From assembly GCF_029227915.1 (NCBI RefSeq), contig NC_079879.1:19858501-19922500 (forward strand): a stretch of DNA of 64,000 nt, read 5' to 3'. The DNA is from Hydractinia symbiolongicarpus (lineage: Eukaryota > Cnidaria > Hydrozoa > Anthoathecata > Hydractiniidae). The notes beneath the pieces are model-generated. The model was not told the DNA's origin, ran no database searches, and saw only the letters and a list, made by a program, of their open reading frames with translations. Both the position numbers and the translations under genes were made by a program. Below are positions 1 to 10,036 of this stretch, piece by piece (position 1 is the first letter of the stretch; each line of letters begins with the position of its first letter).

Positions 1-19
1 CTTTTGGATAGCTGGTATT

Positions 20-1886
20 ATGTCCCTTCATCAAGTTACAATCTCCCACAAATCGGCAGCAGTAATTGAGCGTCAAGATTTATCATTTCTCTCACTCACT
101 GGCTGTGGTGTTGCTGTTAGTGAAAATAATCTGGTGGCGTCTGGTGATTTCACTGGAAAGGTCTTGTTGTGGGAATACAACAAGCCACTACCAATTAAGA
201 AAGTGTTGCTACCTTCACCCTCTATAAGATGCTTGTTATGGTACAGAACTACTTTATTAATTGGATTACTGGATGGATGTTTATATGGATGGTCGTATAT
301 AACAAGTGGGACAGTACATCTTAACGACTCACCCACGCTAGACGATTGTACACTTAAATTGTTATATAGTTTTACAGGCGGTGTAGTCAGTGTTCATTTA
401 AACAGCACAGCAACACAACTTGCAGCTGCGACTACAGCGGGGTATTTACATGTGTTTACGATTGATCATGAGAATGGTGAGATATTAATCAAGATAATAT
501 ATTCTTCTTTGCAACACAAGCCAAAAATACAACCAAGTGGCGAAAAGTTGAATATGGAGATTTGGAGTTTAACATGGAGTGTGGACGATAATATGATTGC
601 CACCACTTCGGAAGATAAAACATGTGCTGTAGCTTCGTCAGAAACAGGTTAGCGTTATTTATTTTTCAATTATCATGTTTTAGCTTTTTTTTTCTTTAAA
701 TAATATTCTGGAGGAAAAGGAGCAGGTGGTCACTATCAGTTTTCGTTTTTTTTTTTTTCGTTCATCTCCGTACGTACTTAGGCGAAAGTGGAGGCTTAGG
801 GTGCGTACAAAGGTGGGAGGTTTTAATACGTACGTACTTTGACTATCTATAATTCCAATTTTTATTTTCTTCACATTTTTATAAAAAAAATCCACAAATT
901 CTGCCGTAAGCAGTCTTAAAGAGCAATTATTTGTAAGCTCTATTTTATGATCTATATTATGCCTTTGTAAAAAATGTGTTATGTGGAAATCTTTATTAAA
1001 AAATACGACCTGAATTTTAACTTTTCAGACCGTTTCAAATCAAGTCAAGGGTCACATTTCAGTGAATATTTGCGTACGTACGCAAGGGTGGCAGAGCAAA
1101 AGCGTACATGTACATACTAAGGGGAGAGAGAGGGGTCAAAGAATGGGCAATTTTGTGCGTACGTAATGTTCCTTTATGGGAGCCGTTTAAATTTCAAAAT
1201 TACACTGGAAATAGGTCACAATACTCCTGGAATATACTCTACTTTTTAAAATTTCTGTATTTATTTTGAATCAAACCACAAAATATTTCTCAAAAACCTT
1301 GAAAATTTATTTCCGAAAAAAACACACACACTAACTTATAGAATCTTTACCCAATTATTATACAATAAAATTTAATTTATTAAATTTTAACTTCCATGAG
1401 CACAATTTCTCAGAAAGCTCTGTTCTTCATTGCTCAAAGATATTATTTATGATTCCAGGACAAATTTTGCATGTATTGACTGGTCATACAACAGCAGTAA
1501 CGTCAGTTGATTGGAAGTTACTTTCGAACAACAAAAACATTTTAGCTACTTGCGCCGATGATCAGACTGTCAGAATATATGATGGCGTCACGTTCACTTT
1601 AATCAAAATGGTAGACACTTACAGTATATATGGCTGGCATACGCTTACTTACATGTGCATTCAACCTAAACGTAATTTGCTTATTTGTGCCACACAGAAT
1701 GGTTATCTTGTCGTATGGAATTTATACACCTTTGAATGTTTGACTGAACGAAAAATTCACGGTGGTTCTATAGAAGGGCTGGCACTTGATAAAAATGAAC
1801 AGTTTGTTTTTACCACAAGCTCCGACTGCGTTGTGAATAGACTTTGCCTTTCTTGTATTTCAGAGAAATACTTTAAACAGTGTTGA
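20..1886 (+). CDS. WD40-repeat protein, two exons visible
   Basis: Two exons, 20-647 and 1459-1886, join in phase across a GTTAGC donor and a TTCCAG acceptor, the split Gly codon reading SETG-QILH. The product is about 352 residues if translation starts at the ATG at 20. The frame is open upstream of that ATG to the window edge, so earlier exons may be missing. WD40-type signatures are visible: SGDFTGKVLLWEY near residue 40, an IWSLTWSVDDNMIATTSEDK blade, then LTGHTTAVTSVDW, CADDQTVRIYDG and ATQNGYLVVWNL. The protein should fold as a beta-propeller scaffold. I do not recognise the orthologue. The intron (648-1458) carries palindromic CGTACGTACG motifs. A 3' end just after the stop at 1886 is assumed. 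Confidence 0.75.
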
Positions 1887-1965
1887 CTGTTCTAAGAAAT
1901 TGATGCAATGTCGTTTAATTTATTTACATTACTATTTATAGAATTACGAATTTTGATATTATAAA

Positions 1966-2882
1966 CTGAGACTTAGTTTCCATTAGACGATTTAGCGAAG
2001 CGCCGCGTCTAAGAATCGATATGATATTTTTGTTTAATGGAAACAGTTTCTATTATTTGTTTTAATACGGTAAGTGCTGTTTCCATTAGACTTCTATTAG
2101 CATGTGCACTATGATGATGAGTATCGTTAATGTTCTAAACCATGGATACTATCGTCAAAAACACATGTTTGAGTACCAGATAAAAAATAAATCCCGATGA
2201 TTTAAAGATTTTTGATGTTTGATTTCTTCTATTAGTATGCGCACTATATTATAACAAGTTTCGGTAATGTTTGTCACGATGGAAACTATTGTCAAAAAAC
2301 ACGTTTGAGTGCCAGATAAAAAATAAATCAGTGGAAGAGTCCCAATGATTTGAAGATTTTTCTGTTTGATATCTTTTTGTGAAGCATATATTACTTCTAC
2401 CAGGTCTTACCAAGTATCTTGGAAGTTCTCGTTCTTTTTTCTTCGTGTTTCTCCTTTTATTTGAATCAGCAATCAACATCTTCAAAGTAATTTGTCTTTT
2501 GCGTTTGTGTTTTTCAGTTAAAATGAAATCACCGAGTTGAACATATTACATGTTGAAATCCAAACATTTTAAAGTATAACAATTTGCTTACTTAAATCAA
2601 CTTTACTCAACGCCATTTTGATCAAAAGAACAAAACTGAAAAAGTTACTTTTATTATGTTCAAGCATGCCGAAACGTTTATTCACCTGTTTCCATTTAAA
2701 AAGTATCGTCTTAAGAGCTATCCGATACATGTTATGTCACTTTCACGATCGGCATGGAGTGATAACTATCTGACAGCCTATCTATGCCGAAACAACACAT
2801 TTTAAATGGAAACAAAACCGCTATCCGATATGCTTTTTAGGACGCTGCGATAGTAAATCATCTAATGGATACTAAGTCTGAG
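1966..2882. mobile_element. Non-autonomous inverted-repeat element, 917 bp
   Basis: The left end reads CTGAGACTTAGTTTCCATT and the right end is its near-perfect inverse, ending ACTAAGTCTGAG; about 30 bp match with few differences. There is no coding capacity. The flanking bases (AAA on each side) give no clear target duplication. Inside is a roughly 130-140 bp tandem duplication (about 2093-2375). A lone right end with the same sequence, ATCTAATGGAAACGAAGTC, sits at about 4299-4317, showing that the family is repeated locally. Confidence 0.7.
2093..2375. repeat. Imperfect tandem duplication inside the inverted-repeat element
   Basis: Two successive copies begin CTTCTATTAGCATGTGCAC (about 2093) and CTTCTATTAGTATGCGCAC (about 2226). 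Each contains a GTTTGAGT(A/G)CCAGATAAAA segment followed by a GATTT(A/G)AAGATTTTT segment. They are clearly related and diverged by substitutions and small insertions. Confidence 0.7.
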
Positions 2883-2959
2883 AAAGGTATTAGCTACATG
2901 CAGCATATTTTGTATTGCATGAAAAAACATCCAGAGAACTGGCTTGTTGTGTTTTGATC

Positions 2960-3090
2960 GCTACTTTAAGTGAAGAAATTTTCGCGGAAGAAATCCTTGG
3001 GAATTTAGCGTCCGAAAATCAAGGCTATAAGAAAATCTTCCGAAGAACGAATGTGAACATTTCGAAAATTAGAAAATATTTTTTATATTA
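2960..3090 (-). repeat. GCGAAAATTT-family repeat, minus-oriented copy
   Basis: Read on the minus strand, this stretch matches the copy at about 5670-5770 in order: GTTCTTCGGAAGATTTTCTT, then TAGCCTTGATT, then ATTTCTTCCGCGAAAATTTC. It is therefore an inverted, diverged member of the same interspersed family. Confidence 0.65.
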
Positions 3091-5640
3091 TATATTTGTC
3101 TTTTAGTTTTTAAAATCTGAAAACTTTTGGTAAATTTCGCAGAATTTATTTTTTGCAAAATTAGGGTTAAATTTGCGAAAATTTGTTTCCTGAAAATTTC
3201 TTAACATACATTAACGGAGAAAATGTTAGTTTGGATTAGTTTAAAATTTTAGTTCGCAAAAAGAACACAGAACGTGATAATTTTATGACAGACACCTTAA
3301 AATCAATTTTTTTTACTAAAAATTGGGTTGTGGATAAAAAGGACGACATCTGAGAATCAGGAAAAACGGGAAATTTTAATGTAGGCAGAATTTGAGTCTT
3401 AGTCTGCTGTAATATTTTTGAGATGTGTCTTTTTTTGATTTTGAAATTTCGGTAAAATTGTAAGCAGTAGCAAAAAAAATGCATATATTATAACCGGACA
3501 CGTCGTAAGCATATTAACACCAGCAGTTTGCGGAAAAAGTTGTGAAATTCAAGTTTGTGCCAATTTGTTTTTTGTTTTTTATTAAAGCAATTGTTATGGA
3601 TAATTCAGAATCTCTTAATAATCGAAATATCGAATTGTTTTACCTATTACAGCAAATCTCCAGTTTCTGGAAAAAAGAATGAAAGCATATACCTGTCAGA
3701 CAAAGTCAACCTGCTTACCACAACCTCGATCTCACACCCTAGCAGGCTGTGAAGCAATTTGGAAATTTAAAAAAAGTTCTATGCACGGTCGGAGTCCGAT
3801 GTAGAGAGATTTCACTGGATTAAGTATAATTTCGCAAATTAAGTGCAATCGTTAAATCTCATTGCCAATTATAGAAAATACTTTTGCGGGGCAAAATGGA
3901 CAGGTGTCACTGTAACTAACGAATTACATCATATTTTTGTGTCAGCGTTATTTTATATTTGAATTAAATTTGTAGCCTTCGCAGTTAAACAAAATCAACA
4001 ACAAAAAGTTAAAATTAATTTTGTTACGTTATGTTGGCCTTACAACTTTGTCACTTGAAAACATAAAAGCACGCAAAAATTCTACATAAGAAGGCAAACG
4101 TAACTGCACCATAGGAACACTTATTTATTACGCCTTCGCCTTCACTTTGTGCATGAGCAAATATAGCAAAGAATTTCGCGCAAAAATTAATATGCGTCTA
4201 TACCGTAGCACATACTATATTAAAACGAATTACCAGAAAATGTTTTCATTAGACAAAAGTATGGTATTAATTATTGAGCCGCAACGCCCCGTTAATTCAT
4301 CTAATGGAAACGAAGTCTGAGATATGTTTCTATTTTTAGAAGATAATAACATCATATTAGTAACTTCATCGTGAAGTAATTATTCGTGAACAGGTTGTCT
4401 TATAGCTGTGAAGTGCGTCTTCACAATGTGCGAGGATGGAGAATAACATCAGTGTCGGAGATCTTACTTGAACTGTTTCGTGGGGACACGGGATGCAAAA
4501 AAGTCGTCGAAATAAAATAATGACCGCGCCAATGTTATTTTTTTTTCGCCATGCATTCAACGCATGAAAAACTCGATAATAAATACATAAAAGTATAACG
4601 AAAAATAACAGAATTGTAACAAATTTAAAAATATGTGAATTATGAAAAACAAAAAGGATATAAGGGAAGGCGACTTTGCTTACTTTTTGCTGGTCAATTA
4701 GTACAAATAATAACCAAAGATTGATTTCTGCCCTTTTAAAAGGATTTGTAAACTTTAAAAAATATCGCAAAATCCCAATTTCGCGACAAATTTAATCCTC
4801 ACGAAAATTATTTTCTATAATTCTTTTTGTTTATTTGTTCGTTTGAAGGGAAGTCAACCAAAACACCAATGGGAACCTGTACTAACCGATATTAACGAAG
4901 CAGAAATTAATTTTCCTGATCCTTTTCGGTCGGTTGTTGATTTTTTAAACAATTTTATTAGATAGGTATGGTTGCTATTTATGACGATAGAAAATATGCA
5001 TTTTCGCTAGTTGTCTCCCAAAATTTATAGCTGAAATGCCGTAAATATGATATTTCACTTTTCGTGCATTAAATATCACAAAATAGAGAAGGAAAATGGA
5101 AATTTGCGTAAAAAATTAGTTGGTACTTAGTAATTTTTTGTAACCCATATGATATTTTTTTCACTGAAACAGTACTGACGTCGTGAACTGTACCCTGACC
5201 TTTTGGACCGTGTTTAAAAAGACCCTGACAATACGCCAATCTTTTGCCACAATCCAATTGGTAAGAAAAAAAAAGAAAGAAAAAATGTTCAGGGGATACA
5301 TGGAGGAGCGAGGTCTGCAGCTTGCTAAGCGCATTGTCTATTTTTTTAAAAATTGTATTGCTTCATTGCAAACCGACATTCAGATCCCAAGTTATGAATT
5401 CGTCAGGAAAAAATTAAGAGGACTGGGACGAGCAAACAAGTGTAATTTTTTGCAAAAAAAATTATGTTAATCAATTAACCTTTATTATATCTATGCATTG
5501 ATAAAGTTTGAATGCACACCCCTTAACATGAAATTCTTTAAATGTGGATATCTTGAGAACAAAAAGAGCTTTTTTAAAAATTTAAATAGACTTGTTAGCT
5601 AACTTTTTAAGCTCTATAATATAAGTCCAACATCATTTTA

Positions 5641-5855
5641 TACCTCGGGTTCCCTTTAAGGAAAAACATTTTCGCGAGAAATTTTTACGAATTTTCAGAA
5701 ACGTCCACATTTGCTGTTCGGAAGATCTTCTTATAGCCTCGATTTGCGAAAATTTCTTCCGCGAAGCCTTAAAATTTTTATGCCTTTTACTTTCAACTCG
5801 CGAAAATATGTTCCCCCAAAAATTTCTGGTTGCGAAAATTTCTTCCTTGAGGTAT
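5641..5855 (+). mobile_element. Short MITE of the GCGAAAATTT family
   Basis: About 215 bp with inverted ends: TACCTC...CTTTAAGGAAAAACATTTT on the left, and AAAATTTCTTCCTTGAGGTA on the right. Repeated TTCGCGAAAAT-type words fill the inside. No coding potential. Similar word-rich patches occur at 9780-9835 and 20610-20700. Confidence 0.6.
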
Positions 5856-5953
5856 GTAAACAAAAACAAGAATACAATTATATAGTTACCAATTGTTTTT
5901 GTCTATTGTAAACAAAATATTGCATTAAATATCAAGGACGATGTCAATCCGTA

Positions 5954-6961
5954 TTACAATCCTTTTAAATGTTTCTTAAATGCTGGCGTTGGTTGCTTTG
6001 GTAAACTTTCCAAAGCAGGATCAGGTAAACCTAATCTCGAAAGAAAATGTGACGCCAGACTTTTATCATCTTCATTTCTTAAAGGTGTCGTTTTCGTTAA
6101 AATATGTCTGTGGTACAATCCATCATTTAATACATAAAAAATGGAGAAACCATCGATATATCGAAAAAAACGTTTTTCATCAAATATACCAAACATTGAA
6201 AATGGCTTTAAAAGACGTGGCATACCTTGAACTTGCCAGCGTACGTAGATGGTTCCTTCTGACAAGTTTTTTGTCATCCTTAAAATTGATAACTCTGGTT
6301 GAAAATAAAAAACATTAATCATACTCTTCATAACATTTATTTGCATGATATAAGCATTTAAAGATTCTGTCCTTGTACCTATCATCATGTTTTCAAATAA
6401 TATCTTATAACTACATTTGCGGTATGACCAACCAGTAGGCTTGAAAAGACAATGTGCCTGTTGTTGAAAATACAGCATCATTTCATCCAGTTGTTCATCA
6501 GATGGAAGGTTATTATCTTTCACATTATGCCTATTGCTGTAAGGTAAAGCATTTTGCTTAGAAAGTAATTGAGTGCTTTGAAAAGTCATTGGTAACATTG
6601 TGTGGTTAACCTCCCGAGTTTCTTTTTGTTTGAGAACAAAATGTTGAATCTGGTTGCTCTTTGTATCAAATTTGTATGACATTGCATTAACTCTTCTTAG
6701 GACATGTGGATAAACATAGAGTTCTTCTTCAATTCCTGACTTTTTTGTCAATGGTTTATTGATAACCTCCCTGAAAATATCCTTTGCTACATTTTCACAT
6801 AAATATGAGGTGCTTTTACTCCAAATCATAGGTAACTCGGGTAAAACATGACTCTCTAGTTTTACTGAATCTGTTTTTAAGCTTAATAGTTTTTGTTGAA
6901 ACTTCATATTTGAAAGGTTTATGTACATAAAGTGAAATCGAGGTGCTTGTTTGGGTAACAT
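5954..6961 (-). CDS. C6orf136-like (DUF2358) protein
   Basis: Single-exon reading frame of 335 residues starting at the ATG at 6961 (MLPKQAPRFHF). The frame stays open upstream to 7159, but that extension lacks an ATG at its head and looks like 5' UTR. The C-terminal half carries the conserved DUF2358 pattern: EQLDEMMLYFQQQAHCLFKP, an NVFYFQPEL block, GTIYVRWQVQGMPRL, DGFSIFYVLNDGLYHRH, and LGLPDP near the end. This is what I recall of vertebrate C6orf136, a protein of unknown function placed in mitochondrial inventories. The basic N-terminus would fit an import signal but is not proof. The gene is divergent from MRPL27, with 489 bp between start codons. Confidence 0.75.
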   Translation of the reverse strand: MLPKQAPRFHFMYINLSNMKFQQKLLSLKTDSVKLESHVLPELPMIWSKSTSYLCENVAKDIFREVINKPLTKKSGIEEELYVYPHVLRRVNAMSYKFDTKSNQIQHFVLKQKETREVNHTMLPMTFQSTQLLSKQNALPYSNRHNVKDNNLPSDEQLDEMMLYFQQQAHCLFKPTGWSYRKCSYKILFENMMIGTRTESLNAYIMQINVMKSMINVFYFQPELSILRMTKNLSEGTIYVRWQVQGMPRLLKPFSMFGIFDEKRFFRYIDGFSIFYVLNDGLYHRHILTKTTPLRNEDDKSLASHFLSRLGLPDPALESLPKQPTPAFKKHLKGL

Positions 6962-7450
6962 ATTTATCTCCTTTTTTTTAAATACTTTTATAAAAGTATT
7001 CAAAACATATACTTCCAGTCCTAAATATAAGTTACACAAGTAATAAACATAAAAACAGCCATTAATAAAGCTACTAGAGGCAGAGCTAGTTTCGAGCTTC
7101 AAATTTGGATGGAAAAGAAAAAACAATGTTACTCCACTAAGATGGATATATACACCCACATAAAAAGTTAGATCCCTACAATGATAAGCTGTAGTTAAAA
7201 TTATAGCTAGCTATAGTTAAAATTTTAGCTAGCTGTAGCTAATGAACATGAGCGAAAAATACAAAATCTCACCTACCCTGATAGCACACCGAGCAAAAAA
7301 TCTACCATCTTTGTTGTTTTTAATTTGACATTTTTCTACGGATTGTCAAAATTAAAATTGAAACCCAGGGCTCTGTGGTAGCCTCTGAAAGTAGTTGTGT
7401 TTCCATATCGGTCCGTGCCCGTACGATTAACTAAATAATGTTGATTAAAT
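6962..7450. promoter_or_regulatory. Shared intergenic region of a divergent gene pair
   Basis: 489 bp separate the start codons of the C6orf136-like gene (minus) and MRPL27 (plus), so this stretch must hold both 5' ends and probably a bidirectional promoter. Several AGCTAGCT words occur at 7200-7245. No TATA box is compelling. Confidence 0.5.
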
Positions 7451-9377
7451 ATGGCGTTTTTTCTGATACCACACACTCTGTTTAAACCACTTGCCAAAAT
7501 AGTACCAACATCTGCAAAATTACCTGGTAACTTACTTTTTTAATTAACTTTAGAATGATACATAACTATCTATATCAGCTAGCTAGCTACAGAAAATTAT
7601 TTCCTGTTTTTTTTCTTTGATTGAAAAAAAAAACGTATATAATAGATAGCTAGCTAGCCAGCTAGATATAGCTAGCTTATATGTTGAAAATAAGGTAGTT
7701 AGCTAATTCTTATAAGTATTCATATTCATAAAATTGATACATTAGAAGTAACAGAAATTCATAAAAAAGCTCAGCCAAAAAAATGTTTGGCAGACATGGC
7801 AATAACTTCTTCTGTATTTAAAAAGTCATTTTAAACTCAAGACAGCCAATTTGGAAAACAGATTTTTTTTTAATTAGAGTGTTTACACTAGAGTAAAAGC
7901 ATTGTATATACCTGTAAAATGTGTGGTTGTTTTTAGGAAGGGTTTGACCATTTAAAAAAAAAACAAATGTTCACCACACCAGACGAGAAACTTTCACTGT
8001 TTTACCAGTTAGCAAAAACAGAAATTAAGGTTTATTGTTTTGAAAAAATTACACAGTTTATAATAGCAACCTAGTTATTGAGGGTCTAAGATTGAAATTG
8101 AAAAGATACTAACTTTACAATATAGTACAAATGTAAGCTTCTGTGTAGGCGCTATAGAACACCTTTTCCTGCAAGTTGAATTAATGATTTTTTCTGAGCT
8201 ATATGTTGCAAGTGATTTAACAAAATTTTTATGATAAACAACATATATACAGTAATTATTTTTTAATAACTTGTATTAAGTTAAAATCTCTTAGGCATTA
8301 GTGTGAAGTTATATAATTTGTTAATTTGTTAATCATGAGAAAAATGTTGTTTTCATGGCAAATTTTTAAAAAAGCAACATATAGCAGTGTTTAAACAGCA
8401 ACCTAAAGACCCAACTCAAGAAAATGGAGAAGACTGTACCTGAAAATAGTTTTAGCTGCACCCTTTTTGAGTTGTGCAGACTGTAGTATGTGAGAGTACA
8501 GACAATTTTCAGGCTTAAAATATTAAATTTCCAGCTTCTGATGTTTTAGTGTTCTCGATCCAATGTCGAAATGCTACAAAAAAGGCTGCTGGATCAGTGA
8601 AACGACAGAATCACAACAGGAAGCGCAAAGGAAAGCGATTGGGACCTAAGGTTTTGCCAGGTAAAAATTTTATTAATTTTCAAGTAATTTAAATTTTTTT
8701 TTTTCAAAAAATGTGGTTCCTTGTCCAGTAATTTTGTAAATTTCTAAAACTCTTTTTAGATGAATTTGTACAGCCTGGTGCGATTTTATTGAGACAGAGA
8801 GGATTTCAAATGCACCCAGGAAGAAATGTAAGAAGAAAGTGTTTGCTACTTTTTAATTACAATTTTAAATTTTTAGATTGGATTTAGACCCCTTTTTCTA
8901 TAAAGACAAACTTTTCGTTTTGGCCTACATATTTGATAACCTTGCATATTTCTAAAAGTTTTAAAACCTAACTTCTATTTAATACACAAAAAATACTTTT
9001 CAAGAAGTTCTCTTCCGCCAGTCCAGTCTAATCTGTTCTTCGCATTTTAAGCGTTATTATTCATGCTTATTTGCTTTTGATGTGTCAGAAAGTTCTGGGT
9101 CCAACAAAAGTATTTTTATATATCTTTAGTCTTCATTTTTTTTTTCAAATGTATACCTTTGAAAATGTTTTCATAGGTTGATTATGGACGTGACCACACC
9201 CTATTCGCGCTAAGAGAAGGTCACGTGAAGATCACAAAAGAATTAATACCACGTCCAGAATGGTGTAGTTGGGGAGAAGGCCCTTACTTCCAGCGTACTT
9301 TCATGCATGTTTTAGAAAGACCCAAAGTTCGTCGATTAGTGTGTCTAAATCCTCAAAGTTTATCCAACGTGACGTGA
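7451..9377 (+). CDS. MRPL27: Mitochondrial ribosomal protein bL27m
   Basis: Four exons: 7451-7526, 8535-8660, 8760-8827 and 9177-9377. They join in phase to a 156-residue protein. Exon 1 gives a hydrophobic/basic leader (MAFFLIPHTLFKPLAK) suited to mitochondrial import. Exon 2 carries NATKKAAGSVKRQNHNRKRK, the basic start of the bL27 domain (the family norm is a KKAGGS-type motif). Exons 3-4 carry FVQPGAILLRQRG and HPGRNVDYGRDHTLFALREG, the bL27 core. In mitoribosomes bL27 lies near the peptidyl-transferase centre. Exon 2 has two in-frame acceptors, at 8534 and 8548. A possible AATAAA signal lies at 9502-9507. Confidence 0.9.
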
Positions 9378-10036
9378 TGGCAACAAAATGACTACTTTGT
9401 ATATATTATATGTATAAAAAAATCTAAATCCTAAGAAAATTGTGTACAATGTATCTTTGTTTTTCTTTGTTTCTTTTAGTTTATATTTATGCAATTTATA
9501 TAATAAAAAATTAGGGTTTGGGAAAGATAGCAGCTTCTTCTTCTTACAGTTTGGACATTTATAAAAAATACAAACATTCAAATAATGTTATTTCCAATCA
9601 GCGATGATTTGCTTGGATTTCGACTAAACCCAACAGCTGCAGGAATAGATATTAAAGTATTTCTTCGACTTTTAGTCTCGGTGTTAGGTTGATATCGGCG
9701 TGCCACCTAAAACAAGAGCGGTTTTTATATGTATGCGTGTATGATGTATGTGTCAAAGTAACATTTTTTACTTGTGATTTTAATCGCAAATCGCAAAAAT
9801 AAGTTCCGCAAAAATTTCCTTTCCCAAAGGTAGCTGTTAATTTCCTTATTTTTTTTTTTTTTTACTTCGGTTTTTAATTTTTCTAAAATCATTTGAAACT
9901 TCCAAGTACGAACTCCCTGGAGATATTTGTCGCTAAAATAAATAAGAATATAGGCCTGAGCGTGCGTGAGCGCGTAAGTAAACAACTCTGACGCATGCGC
10001 ATGCAGTATTAACTAGATTCACACCACCAATCATCC
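9378..10036. other. Convergent intergenic region
   Basis: About 660 bp between the 3' ends of MRPL27 and the PLRG1-like gene. It contains the probable MRPL27 poly(A) signal and, near 9780-9835, a short patch of TCGCAAAAATAAGTTCCGC-type words related to the GCGAAAATTT repeats. No gene is supported. Confidence 0.5.

Larger units (their letters stand above)
1887..5953. other. Repeat-rich intergenic region
   Basis: Four kilobases without a recognisable conserved gene. It holds an inverted-repeat element at 1966-2882, one further terminus of that family near 4293-4321, and two inverted copies of a GCGAAAATTTCTTCC-type repeat (about 2960-3090 and 5641-5855). A short plus-strand frame from the ATG at about 5285 to 5470 (61 residues, MFRGYMEERGLQLAKR...) has coding-like composition but no family I recognise; it may be an exon fragment or a transposon relic. 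Confidence 0.5.

Noticed and set aside
2093-2375. CRISPR-like direct repeats
   Set aside because: Only two diverged copies without spacers, inside a eukaryotic MITE.
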